Assembly: GCF_023555005.1 (NCBI RefSeq)
Contig: NZ_JAMJPJ010000005.1
Span: 109,429-173,428, forward strand
Direction of reading: 5' to 3'
Origin: Halomonas llamarensis
GTDB lineage: Bacteria; Pseudomonadota; Gammaproteobacteria; Pseudomonadales; Halomonadaceae
Length of the DNA stretch: 64,000 bases
The notes below the pieces were generated by a model. That model was not told the DNA's origin, searched no databases, and saw nothing but the letters and a program-made list of their open reading frames with translations. This document shows positions 56,459 to 64,000 of this stretch, in pieces; within the stretch, counting starts at the first letter, position 1; every line of letters starts with the position of its first letter. The translations under genes were made by a program, and so were the position numbers.

Positions 56459-56733
56459 CCTTAGTTATGCAGTAGTGGGCATTAGGCGAAGCTTGTTAAG
56501 TGAATCGGAGCCCTGTTCTTGGAAACCCTCTGTTACTACGTCATTATGACGACGGGCTGGCATGGCGTTTGCCAATTATTTATTCGTTGTGATGAGAGAT
56601 ATTGGCCCATGTGAGGGGACTGGCACAGCGGTGATCCAACCCTTGGAAGGCTAGTGTTTGATGTGACGGCCAAATCGCTTGTCGACGATAAAAGCAGCAC
56701 CCGCCAGCAGCTGAATAGGATAAATGCCACCTC
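56459..56733. other. Gene-free stretch before the defence cassette
   Basis: I see no recognisable gene or RNA in these 275 bases. Some inverted AT-rich sequence and short open frames occur. It presumably contains the promoter of the methyltransferase gene, but no convincing -35/-10 pair stands out. Confidence 0.4.
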
Positions 56734-59508
56734 ATGAACGCAGTAGAAATCGAATCCGCAATATCGGACTTAGCACAACAGCCTTTTGACCCGGCTGAGT
56801 TCCCCTATGCTTTTCTGGAAGCCTTTGGCAACAAGGCAACCACTATCAAACGGCTGCGCTCGGGTACGTCCAATAAGTCGGACTTTTCCGGTTCTTGGGG
56901 CGGGGTATTGCAGACGAACAATATCCATATCGCTGTAGCAGATTCGGGTGCCGTTACCCAGACCCTAGCCGCTCTGAAGGCTAGCCCGGCCACTGTTCGT
57001 GCCAAGGCCAAGTTTGTGCTCGCCACAGACGGTGAGATGCTAGAGGCCGAGGAACTGGAAAGCGGCGAGACAGTCGCCTGCAAATATGAAGAATTCCCGG
57101 ATCACTTCGGTTTCTTTTTGCCTCTGGCCGGTATTTCCACTGTTAAACAGGTACGTGAAAGCTCGTTTGATATTCGGGCGACCAGCCGCTTGAACCGGCT
57201 GTATGTGGAGCTTCTGAAGGATAACCCAGGCTGGGGCACGGAAGAGCAGCGCCATGAAATGAACCACTTCATGGCTAGGCTGATCTTCTGTTTTTTTGCC
57301 GAAGACACTGACATTTTCGCCGGTAGCGGGCTGTTTACCGATACCGTCTCAGAAATGAGCGCCAGAGATTCTGCCAATACCCATGACGTGATTAGCGAAA
57401 TCTTTCGCGCCATGAACACGCGGCAAGAAGAGCATGCAGCGGCAAATATCCCCCGTTGGGTAGGGAAGTTTCCCTATGTAAACGGCGGTTTGTTTTCCGG
57501 CAGTGTCGACGTGCCGCGCTTCAGCAAGATTGCGCGTTCCTACCTACTGCACATCGGCAGCCTGGATTGGACACAGATCAACCCTGATATTTTCGGCTCG
57601 ATGATCCAGGCGGTGGCCGACGACGAAGAACGCGGTGCATTAGGCATGCACTACACTAGCGTGCCGAACATTCTAAAAGTGCTGAATCCGCTGTTCCTGG
57701 ATGAGTTGCGTGAAAAGCTGGAGGAAGCTGGCGACAACTCCCGCAAGCTGCTGAATCTGCGCAACCGTATGGCCAAAATTCGCGTCTTCGATCCAGCCTG
57801 CGGCTCGGGTAATTTCTTGGTCATCGCCTATAAGCACATGCGAGAGATTGAGGCTGAAATAAACCAGCGTCGTGGTGAGCCAAACCGGCCTACCGATATA
57901 CCGCTGACTAACTTTCGTGGCATTGAGCTTCGGGACTTCTCAGCCGAGGTTGCTCGCCTCGCACTGATCATTGCCGAGTACCAGTGTGACTTGCATTATC
58001 GCGGCAAAAAGCTGGCACTGGCTGAATTTTTACCCCTCAGCTCTGATAACTGGATTACCTGTGGCAATGCCCTGCGACTGGACTGGTTGAGTATTTGCCC
58101 TCCAACGGGAACGGGCGTCAAGCTGCAAGCTGATGATTTATTTGAATTGCCGTTGGATCAGGCACAGATTGATTTCGAAAATGAGGGTGGAGAAACGTAC
58201 ATTTGCGGAAACCCACCGTACAAGGGGAATGCAAGAAAAACCGATGAGCAAAAGGCTGACCTTAAATTCCTTCTTGATGGTAAGTTTGAAAAATGGGGCT
58301 TGCTAGATTATGTATGTGGCTGGTTTATCAAAGCTTTTGAATTTGCGAAAACTACCCCCACTAAATTTGCATTTGTTGCGACAAATAGTATTGCACAAGG
58401 CCAACACGTTTCTAATTTTTGGAAGCCACTATTTGATAAAGGACTTCGGTTTTTTTTCGCAGTACGGTCTTTTAAATGGTCGAATCTTGCAGCCCATGAT
58501 GCGGGAGTCACTGTTGTAATTATTGGATCTGATCTCGCCAGGGGGATTGCTTCACTTTTTGACGGGGATTCAAAACTTCAAACACACAATATTAACGGCT
58601 ATTTATTGCCTCAACAAAATTATTGGGTGTCTGCTGTGGCAAAGCCAATTTCAGGCATACAGCCAATGATTAAAGGGAATTATTACGGCCTTTCAGAGCA
58701 TTTGTTGATGGATCCGAATAAGATGCTTGAGTTAAAGGCAAGAGGAGTTCCTGAAAGTCATATAAAACGTTTTTACGGTTCCACCGAAGTTATCAATGCC
58801 AAAGCTAGGTATTGTCTTTGGTTCGAAGAAGATCCTGAAAACGAGATACTAGAATTGGCTGATCTGCGAGCACGCATGAAAGCTGGTGTCGATAAGAGAA
58901 AAAAATCTAAGGATGCAGTTTCAAACGGTATGGTAAAGCGTCCCCATCAGTTTAGGGAGATGAATACTGGCAAACAGAATACTATTGCCGTGCCAGTTGT
59001 ATCGTCAGAAAACCGAGATTTTCTCCCAGTCGATCTCTTGGGGAAAGACGCTGTTATGTCTAATAAGTGTTTTGCACTTTTTGATGCGCCACTTTGGAAT
59101 TTTTCATTAGTAGCCTCGCGCCTCCATTGGGTGTGGATAGGTACAGTTTGCGTGCGCATGCGAACAGATTTCAGCTATTCCAATACTCTAGGCTGGAACA
59201 CTTTCCCTGTTCCTACCCTGACTGAAAAAAATAAAGCCGATCTGAGTCGTTGTGCCGAGAATATTCTGCTGGCTCGGGAAGCACACTTTCCTGCCACAAT
59301 CGCTGATCTCTACGATCCCGAAAAGATGCCCGAAAATCTGCGAGAAGCCCATGAGCAAAATGATGAAGTGCTGGAGCGCATCTACATCGGGCGTCGCTTC
59401 AAGAACGATACCGAGCGCCTGGAAAAGCTTTTTGAGCTGTATACCAAGATGTCCGCAGAGGCTCCCAGCAAAGTGTCTATCAATAAGAAAGCACGGAGGA
59501 AGGCATGA
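56734..59508 (+). CDS. MmeI-like adenine DNA methyltransferase without an evident nuclease motif
   Basis: A 924-residue gamma-type DNA methyltransferase. Layout follows MmeI (type IIL): an N-terminal region, helical spacer (FCFFAEDTDIF, FPYVNGGLF, IFGSMIQ), SAM-binding motif I DPACGSGNFL (353-362), catalytic NPPY (493-496), then a target-recognition region and helical C-terminus (LYDPEKMPENLREAHEQND). In MmeI the N-terminal domain has an ExK nuclease motif; the equivalent part here, GGVLQTNNIHIAVADSG, lacks it, so the protein probably only methylates DNA. From about 58,190 to 59,170, covering the recognition domain, base composition is markedly AT-rich, suggesting exchange of specificity. It overlaps the rhuM gene by 4 bases. 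Confidence 0.88.
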   Translation: MNAVEIESAISDLAQQPFDPAEFPYAFLEAFGNKATTIKRLRSGTSNKSDFSGSWGGVLQTNNIHIAVADSGAVTQTLAALKASPATVRAKAKFVLATDGEMLEAEELESGETVACKYEEFPDHFGFFLPLAGISTVKQVRESSFDIRATSRLNRLYVELLKDNPGWGTEEQRHEMNHFMARLIFCFFAEDTDIFAGSGLFTDTVSEMSARDSANTHDVISEIFRAMNTRQEEHAAANIPRWVGKFPYVNGGLFSGSVDVPRFSKIARSYLLHIGSLDWTQINPDIFGSMIQAVADDEERGALGMHYTSVPNILKVLNPLFLDELREKLEEAGDNSRKLLNLRNRMAKIRVFDPACGSGNFLVIAYKHMREIEAEINQRRGEPNRPTDIPLTNFRGIELRDFSAEVARLALIIAEYQCDLHYRGKKLALAEFLPLSSDNWITCGNALRLDWLSICPPTGTGVKLQADDLFELPLDQAQIDFENEGGETYICGNPPYKGNARKTDEQKADLKFLLDGKFEKWGLLDYVCGWFIKAFEFAKTTPTKFAFVATNSIAQGQHVSNFWKPLFDKGLRFFFAVRSFKWSNLAAHDAGVTVVIIGSDLARGIASLFDGDSKLQTHNINGYLLPQQNYWVSAVAKPISGIQPMIKGNYYGLSEHLLMDPNKMLELKARGVPESHIKRFYGSTEVINAKARYCLWFEEDPENEILELADLRARMKAGVDKRKKSKDAVSNGMVKRPHQFREMNTGKQNTIAVPVVSSENRDFLPVDLLGKDAVMSNKCFALFDAPLWNFSLVASRLHWVWIGTVCVRMRTDFSYSNTLGWNTFPVPTLTEKNKADLSRCAENILLAREAHFPATIADLYDPEKMPENLREAHEQNDEVLERIYIGRRFKNDTERLEKLFELYTKMSAEAPSKVSINKKARRKA

Positions 59509-60506
59509 GCGACCTAATCCTCTACACCACAGATGATGGCCGTACCCAACTCCACCTTCGAGTTGAAGGCGACAGCATCTGGCTAAGCCAGCTGGAAATT
59601 GCCGAGCTATTCCAGACTACTAAGCAGAACGTTTCTCTGCATGCTAAAAATATATTTGAAGACAGTGAGTTACGCCAAGATTCAGTTGTCAAGGAATCCT
59701 TGACAACTGCCGCAGACGGCAAAAACTACCGTACCAAGCTGTACAATCTCGACTTGATCCTGGCCATCGGCTATCGCGTCCGCTCGTCTCGCGGCGTGCA
59801 GTTCCGTCAGTGGGCTAGCACCCACCTCAAGGAGTTTCTGCTAAAGGGCTTCGTGATGGATGACGAACGCCTGAAGAACCCTGGCGGTTGGGATTTCTTC
59901 GATGAGCTGTTGGAACGCATCCGGGACATACGCGCCTCGGAAAAACGCTTTTACCAGAAAGTTCGCGATCTATTCGCCCTCAGTTCTGATTATCAGGCGC
60001 GCGAGCGAGAGACGGCACAGTTTTTTGCTGAGGTGCAAAACAAGCTGCTGTACGCCGCGACAGGCCACACCGCCGCTGAGCTGATCTTGAAACGTTCAGA
60101 TCCCAGCATGCCCAACATGGCGTTGACCAATTGGAGCGGCTCACGGGTGCGGAAGCAGGATGTCATCGTTGCTAAAAACTACCTAACGGCAGACGAGATC
60201 GACACGCTAAACCGTTTGGTGGTGATCTTCCTTGAACAGGCAGAGCTCAGGGTGAAGAAGCAGAAAGAGTTGACCCTGGATTTCTGGCGTAACAACGTCG
60301 ACAAGATGCTGGCGTTTAATGATCAGCCCATTCTCGAAGGCGCCGGTTCGGTTAGCCGCGAAAATATGGAGAAGGTCGCCCGCGAGCGCTATGAGGTATT
60401 CGACCAGCAACGCCGCATTGTGGAAGCAAAAGCAGCCGATGCCGCTGACCTGAAGGAAATCGAGCAGCTGGAACAAGACCTCAAATACAAGGGCAAGAAG
60501 CCCTGA
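59505..60506 (+). CDS. RhuM-family protein
   Basis: A 333-residue RhuM-family protein: DLILYTTDDGRTQLHLRVEG, WLSQLEIAELFQTTKQNVSLH, DSVVKESLTTAADGKNYRT, LDLILAIGYRVRSSRGVQFRQWA and LKEFLLKGFVMDDERLKNPG. The N-terminal part contains a probable DNA-binding helix-turn-helix. RhuM genes were named from a Salmonella pathogenicity island but are frequent inside restriction-modification loci; the molecular role is not established. The gene lies between and overlaps or adjoins the methyltransferase and helicase genes, so it is part of the cassette. Codons for VVKESLTT form a perfect inverted repeat in the DNA. Confidence 0.88.
   Translation: MSDLILYTTDDGRTQLHLRVEGDSIWLSQLEIAELFQTTKQNVSLHAKNIFEDSELRQDSVVKESLTTAADGKNYRTKLYNLDLILAIGYRVRSSRGVQFRQWASTHLKEFLLKGFVMDDERLKNPGGWDFFDELLERIRDIRASEKRFYQKVRDLFALSSDYQARERETAQFFAEVQNKLLYAATGHTAAELILKRSDPSMPNMALTNWSGSRVRKQDVIVAKNYLTADEIDTLNRLVVIFLEQAELRVKKQKELTLDFWRNNVDKMLAFNDQPILEGAGSVSRENMEKVARERYEVFDQQRRIVEAKAADAADLKEIEQLEQDLKYKGKKP
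59685..59707. repeat. Perfect 23-base inverted repeat inside rhuM
   Basis: GTTGTCAAGGA (59685-59695) and TCCTTGACAAC (59697-59707) are exact reverse complements around a single base. It could form a cruciform or bind a dimeric protein, or be a chance result of the conserved protein motif it encodes. Confidence 0.85.
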
Positions 60507-60519
60507 CAGGGATCGCATT

Positions 60520-62583
60520 ATGACGAAGAGAGTACCCTCAGTTTCCGTCTCGTATGCCAGCAATGGCAGTTCTACCAAATCCAATGAACTCGGCATGCGA
60601 CCCATGCAAGAGCGTGCCTACGAACGGCGAGGCGAACAGTTTCTGCTGATCAAATCACCACCTGCATCAGGCAAAAGCCGCGCCCTCATGTTTATTGCGC
60701 TGGATAAGTTGCACAACCAGGGGCTTAAACAGACCATTATCGTGGTGCCAGAAAAATCCATTGGTTCTAGCTTCAATGACGAGCCGCTGAGTAACTACGG
60801 CTTTTGGGCTGATTGGCATGTAGAACCCAAATGGAACCTGTGCAACGCACCGGGCACGGACAATGGCGGTAAGGTCAAATCTCTGGGGTCTTTCCTCGAA
60901 AGCAGCGACAAGGTGTTGGTTTGCACCCATGCCACGTTCCGTTTTGCGATTGATCAGTTTGGCGTGGCGGCCTTTGATGACTGCTTGATCGCCGTGGATG
61001 AGTTCCACCATGTTTCAGCGAATCCCGACAATAAGCTGGGTGCTCACCTGGGTGGTTTCATTAACCGCGATAAAGTGAATATCGTGGCTATGACCGGTTC
61101 CTACTTCCGAGGGGACACCGAGGCAGTGCTGGCCCCGCAGGATGAGTCGCGCTTTGATACGGTGACCTACACCTATTACGAGCAGCTCAACGGTTACGAG
61201 TACCTAAAGCAGCTCGACATCGGCTATTACTTTTATTCTGGCTCGTACGCTGACGATATCCTAAAGGTGCTTGATCCGGGTGAGAAAACCATTCTGCATA
61301 TTCCCAACGTCAATTCGCGCGAGAGTTCCAAGGATAAGGTCCGCGAGGTTGAGCACATCATTGACGAATTGGGTGAGTGGCAAGGGACTGACCCGACCAC
61401 CGGTTTTCAACAGGTGAAAACGCCGGAAGGTCGGTTGCTGAAAATTGCCGATTTGGTGGATGACGATTCAACCAAGCGTGAGCGAGTATCGAGCGCACTG
61501 AAAGACCCTGCGCAGAAGAATAATCGTGACCATGTGGACATCATTATTGCCCTGGGCATGGCGAAAGAGGGGTTTGATTGGATCTGGTGCGAACATGCGC
61601 TGACGGTGGGCTACCGTTCCAGCCTAACGGAGATCGTGCAGATCATCGGTCGCGCCACACGGGATGCGCCAGGCAAGACACGGGCACGCTTCACTAATCT
61701 GATTGCCGAGCCGGATGCCGCTGAGCAGGCGGTGACCGAAGCTATTAACGATACCCTAAAAGCCATTGCTGCCAGCTTGCTGATGGAACAAGTGCTGGCA
61801 CCGCGCTTTGAGTTCAAGCCAAAGAACCCTACCAGCGGACCGCAAGAGGGATTCGACTACGGTGAAGAGGGCTATGACCCTAGCAAGTGCAATGTGGGTG
61901 TTAACGAGGAAACTGGCAAGTATCATATTGAAGTCAAGGGGTTGGTAGAACCGAAGAGCGACGAAGCCGCTCGTATTTGCCAAGAAGACCTGAATGAAGT
62001 GATTACTGGCTTCGTGCAAGACAAGACCACCATTGAGCGTGGCTTGTTTGACGAAGAGCTGGTGCCCGAAGAGCTGACCCAGGTGCGCATGGGCAAAATT
62101 ATCAAAGAGCGCTACCCGACCTTGGACGAGGCAGACCAGGAAGCCGTTCGCCAACATGCCATTGCAGCGCTCAACCTCACCCAGCAGGCCAAGCAACTAC
62201 TGGCGGGTAGTGAAGCCGTTGATATCGGCAACAATGAGCCAAAGCCGAACACAGCGCTGATAACAGGTGTGCGTAAGTACGCGATGGACGTGCGAGAGCT
62301 CGATATTGATTTGATTGATCGCATTAACCCTTTTAGCGAGGCCTACGCGATTCTGGCTAAGAGCATGAGTGAAGACAGCTTGAAGCAAGTAGCCGCCGTC
62401 ATCTCTGGTAAACGTACCAATCTGACGCCTGACGAAGCCAAAGAGCTGGCGATGAGAGCGTTAAAGTTCAAAAAAGAGCGGGGGCGGCTGCCCTCTATCA
62501 GCTCCCAAGATGCCTGGGAAAAGCGCATGGCCGAAGGCGCTTCTGCATTCGTGCGTTTCAAAGACGAGGGGCGTTATGACTGA
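60520..62583 (+). CDS. SF2 DExH helicase/translocase of the cassette
   Basis: A 687-residue superfamily 2 ATPase. Walker A is SPPASGKSRA (46-55), the DExH box is AVDEFHH (about 158-164), motif III is AMTGSYFRG and motif VI is IVQIIGRATRDAPGK (about 371-385). The C-terminal 250 residues have no recognisable domain. It resembles helicases of type III or type I restriction systems and may move DNA or pump it towards a nuclease. It begins 13 bases after rhuM and overlaps the nuclease gene by 8 bases, so it is clearly co-translated with it. Confidence 0.88.
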   Translation: MTKRVPSVSVSYASNGSSTKSNELGMRPMQERAYERRGEQFLLIKSPPASGKSRALMFIALDKLHNQGLKQTIIVVPEKSIGSSFNDEPLSNYGFWADWHVEPKWNLCNAPGTDNGGKVKSLGSFLESSDKVLVCTHATFRFAIDQFGVAAFDDCLIAVDEFHHVSANPDNKLGAHLGGFINRDKVNIVAMTGSYFRGDTEAVLAPQDESRFDTVTYTYYEQLNGYEYLKQLDIGYYFYSGSYADDILKVLDPGEKTILHIPNVNSRESSKDKVREVEHIIDELGEWQGTDPTTGFQQVKTPEGRLLKIADLVDDDSTKRERVSSALKDPAQKNNRDHVDIIIALGMAKEGFDWIWCEHALTVGYRSSLTEIVQIIGRATRDAPGKTRARFTNLIAEPDAAEQAVTEAINDTLKAIAASLLMEQVLAPRFEFKPKNPTSGPQEGFDYGEEGYDPSKCNVGVNEETGKYHIEVKGLVEPKSDEAARICQEDLNEVITGFVQDKTTIERGLFDEELVPEELTQVRMGKIIKERYPTLDEADQEAVRQHAIAALNLTQQAKQLLAGSEAVDIGNNEPKPNTALITGVRKYAMDVRELDIDLIDRINPFSEAYAILAKSMSEDSLKQVAAVISGKRTNLTPDEAKELAMRALKFKKERGRLPSISSQDAWEKRMAEGASAFVRFKDEGRYD

Positions 62584-63775
62584 TCTGGACGAATTGCGTT
62601 CCGAGCTGGATGAGTTAGCCCAGCCCGAGAAGAAGAAAGGCCTTTCTGCACGTGAAGAACGCATCATCGCTGGTTTTGAAGAGATTCAGCGCTTTGTCGA
62701 TCAGCATGGCTGTGCCCCGCAGCATGGTGAAGGCAACGATATTTTTGAACGGCTCTATGCCGTGCGTCTTGATCGTATTCGTTCGCTTGAAGAATGCCGA
62801 ACGCTACTGGTACCGCTTGACCACCAGAGCTTACTTGATAGCGATAGTATCAGTGACGTGGATGCGACAGAGGCGATAGACGATGATGCCTTGCTTACCG
62901 AACTTTCTGGCATTTCCGGGGCGTCTGAGCTTACCGAGCTAAAGCATGTGCGCTCCAGTGCCGAGAAGCGTGCCGCTGAAGAGGTGGCTAACAGAGAGAA
63001 GTGCGAAGATTTTGCGACCTACCAGCCGCTTTTTGAGCAAGTAGAGGGGGAGCTGAAAAGTGGGCTAAGAACTACGCGACGATTCGGTAAGAATGCAACT
63101 ATCGAGGTGGGTCAGTGGTTCATTGTAGATGGGCAAACGGCTTATGTGGCTGAGGAGGGTGAAGAGTTTGATTCACCCCAGGGTAAAAAAGATGCCCGCC
63201 TACGAGTTATTTTTTCCAACGGCACGGAAAGCAATTTGCTACGCCTATCGTTGGTAAGGGCGCTCTACAAAGATGAAGCCAGCCGCCGTATTACCGAGCC
63301 AGATGCCGGGCCTCTGTTTGCTGAACAACATCCCAATGAAAACCGCTTCAGCGAAACCTGGGAAGAAGACGACATTGAAAGCGGCACCATCTACGTGCTG
63401 CGCAGCCTGTCAGAGCATCCGTTTGTGGCGGAACATCGAGAACTGATCCACAAAATCGGTGTGACAGGTGGAAAGGTTGAGGCTCGCATCGCTAACGCCG
63501 CCCACGATGCCACCTATCTACTGGCTGATGTTGAGGTCGTCGCCACCTACAAACTGGCAGGTATCAACCGTCGTAAGCTTGAAGCACTTTTCCATCGCAT
63601 CTTTGCCCCCGCACAGCTTGAACTGACTATTCAAGATCGCTTTGGGCATCCGGTTAAGCCACGCGAGTGGTTTTTGGTGCCATTGCATGTGATTGATGAA
63701 GCGGTGCAGAGGATTCGGGATGGGTCGATTATGGGTGTGGTTTATGAGCCAGAAACTGCACAATTGATTAGCTAA
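62576..63775 (+). CDS. GIY-YIG nuclease, T5orf172/MUG113 type
   Basis: A 399-residue protein whose last ~130 residues form a T5orf172-type GIY-YIG domain: GTIYVLRS (GIY strand), LIHKIGVTGG (YIG strand), KVEARIANA (catalytic arginine region), KLEALFHRIF (Glu and His) and REWFLVP. The first 270 residues are charged, partly helical and unlike other families I recognise; they may bind the helicase. The ATG at 62576 lies inside the helicase end (ATGACTGA), so the two are translationally coupled. It is the only nuclease candidate of the cassette and probably its restriction effector. Confidence 0.87.
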   Translation: MTDLDELRSELDELAQPEKKKGLSAREERIIAGFEEIQRFVDQHGCAPQHGEGNDIFERLYAVRLDRIRSLEECRTLLVPLDHQSLLDSDSISDVDATEAIDDDALLTELSGISGASELTELKHVRSSAEKRAAEEVANREKCEDFATYQPLFEQVEGELKSGLRTTRRFGKNATIEVGQWFIVDGQTAYVAEEGEEFDSPQGKKDARLRVIFSNGTESNLLRLSLVRALYKDEASRRITEPDAGPLFAEQHPNENRFSETWEEDDIESGTIYVLRSLSEHPFVAEHRELIHKIGVTGGKVEARIANAAHDATYLLADVEVVATYKLAGINRRKLEALFHRIFAPAQLELTIQDRFGHPVKPREWFLVPLHVIDEAVQRIRDGSIMGVVYEPETAQLIS

Positions 63776-64000
63776 GCTCGCAAAATAGAAAAGGCATTGA
63801 GGCTGCGGTTGATAGATAGCCTTTGTAAGCGATAACTGACACCGCGTCAGCCACCAAATTGGTACCCTGCCTGATCAATAGTTTGAACAGTTGCATGACG
63901 TAATAGCGCCGTAGTGACACACCTCCTCAAAGTCGGGCCGGGATTTTATGCGATTGAAGTCCAGACCCAAGTAGGAAGAAAAGCGTTCCAGCAGGCGATA
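63776..64000. other. Right edge: no certain gene
   Basis: After the nuclease gene I see no clear gene. A minus-strand frame is open from the right edge to a stop at 63877-63875 (YRLLERFSSYLGLDFNRIK at the edge), which may be the end of a gene mostly outside the window; its sequence is not recognised. Confidence 0.3.

Overview
The window reads as chromosomal DNA of a moderately GC-rich gammaproteobacterium. The sequence cannot prove the genus, but the valS-holC-pepA // lptF-lptG neighbourhood, the protein sequences and the bioBFHCDA operon fit Halomonas/Halomonadaceae best. Most of it is ordinary core genome; two accessory blocks stand out.

Region by region: (1) 1-5.4 kb, minus strand: a small-molecule kinase, then a ClC-type anion transporter, an orphan periplasmic binding protein and a TauD-type dioxygenase in one direction. 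(2) 5.5-16.8 kb: valS, an MFS transporter, a YgjP-type peptidase relic, a Spy-like periplasmic protein, holC, ilvE, pepA, and divergent lptF-lptG plus an RDD membrane protein. (3) 16.8-20.6 kb: a 13-bp tandem repeat, bfd-bfr iron storage with a candidate Fur site, sodC, truC, tcdA and a DUF1653 gene. (4) 20.6-37.5 kb: a surface/secretion locus with one TpsB transporter, two large TpsA exoproteins sharing a duplicated 5' third, an AraC regulator, a class III nucleotidyl cyclase relic, a secreted FecR-domain protein with a long Glu-Pro linker, and a TPR/beta-barrel protein resembling Slam (type XI secretion). A near-identical 22-bp motif lies 61-62 bp before the start codon of both tpsA genes and of the Slam-like gene, so these transcription units are probably co-regulated. 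(5) 37.6-50.2 kb: recQ, a Zur-type controlled COG0523 metallochaperone GTPase, a small DUF2805 gene, a methyltransferase, eutR, eutBC and an ethanolamine permease (no microcompartment genes), CIA30, aceK and a sirtuin. (6) 50.2-55.9 kb: a complete overlapping biotin operon bioB-F-H-C-D-A behind a good BirA operator. (7) 56.0-64.0 kb: tRNA-Leu(CAA) followed by a broken tyrosine integrase and a tightly packed four-gene cassette: an MmeI-like DNA methyltransferase that appears to have lost its own nuclease motif, a RhuM protein, a DExH helicase and a T5orf172-type GIY-YIG nuclease. This looks like a defence island with a split restriction-modification-like system.

The best candidates for an under-described system are the four-gene cassette at 56.7-63.8 kb and the co-regulated TPS plus Slam-like/FecR locus at 20.6-37.5 kb. 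All assignments come from reading sequence and motifs by eye; no database search was run.
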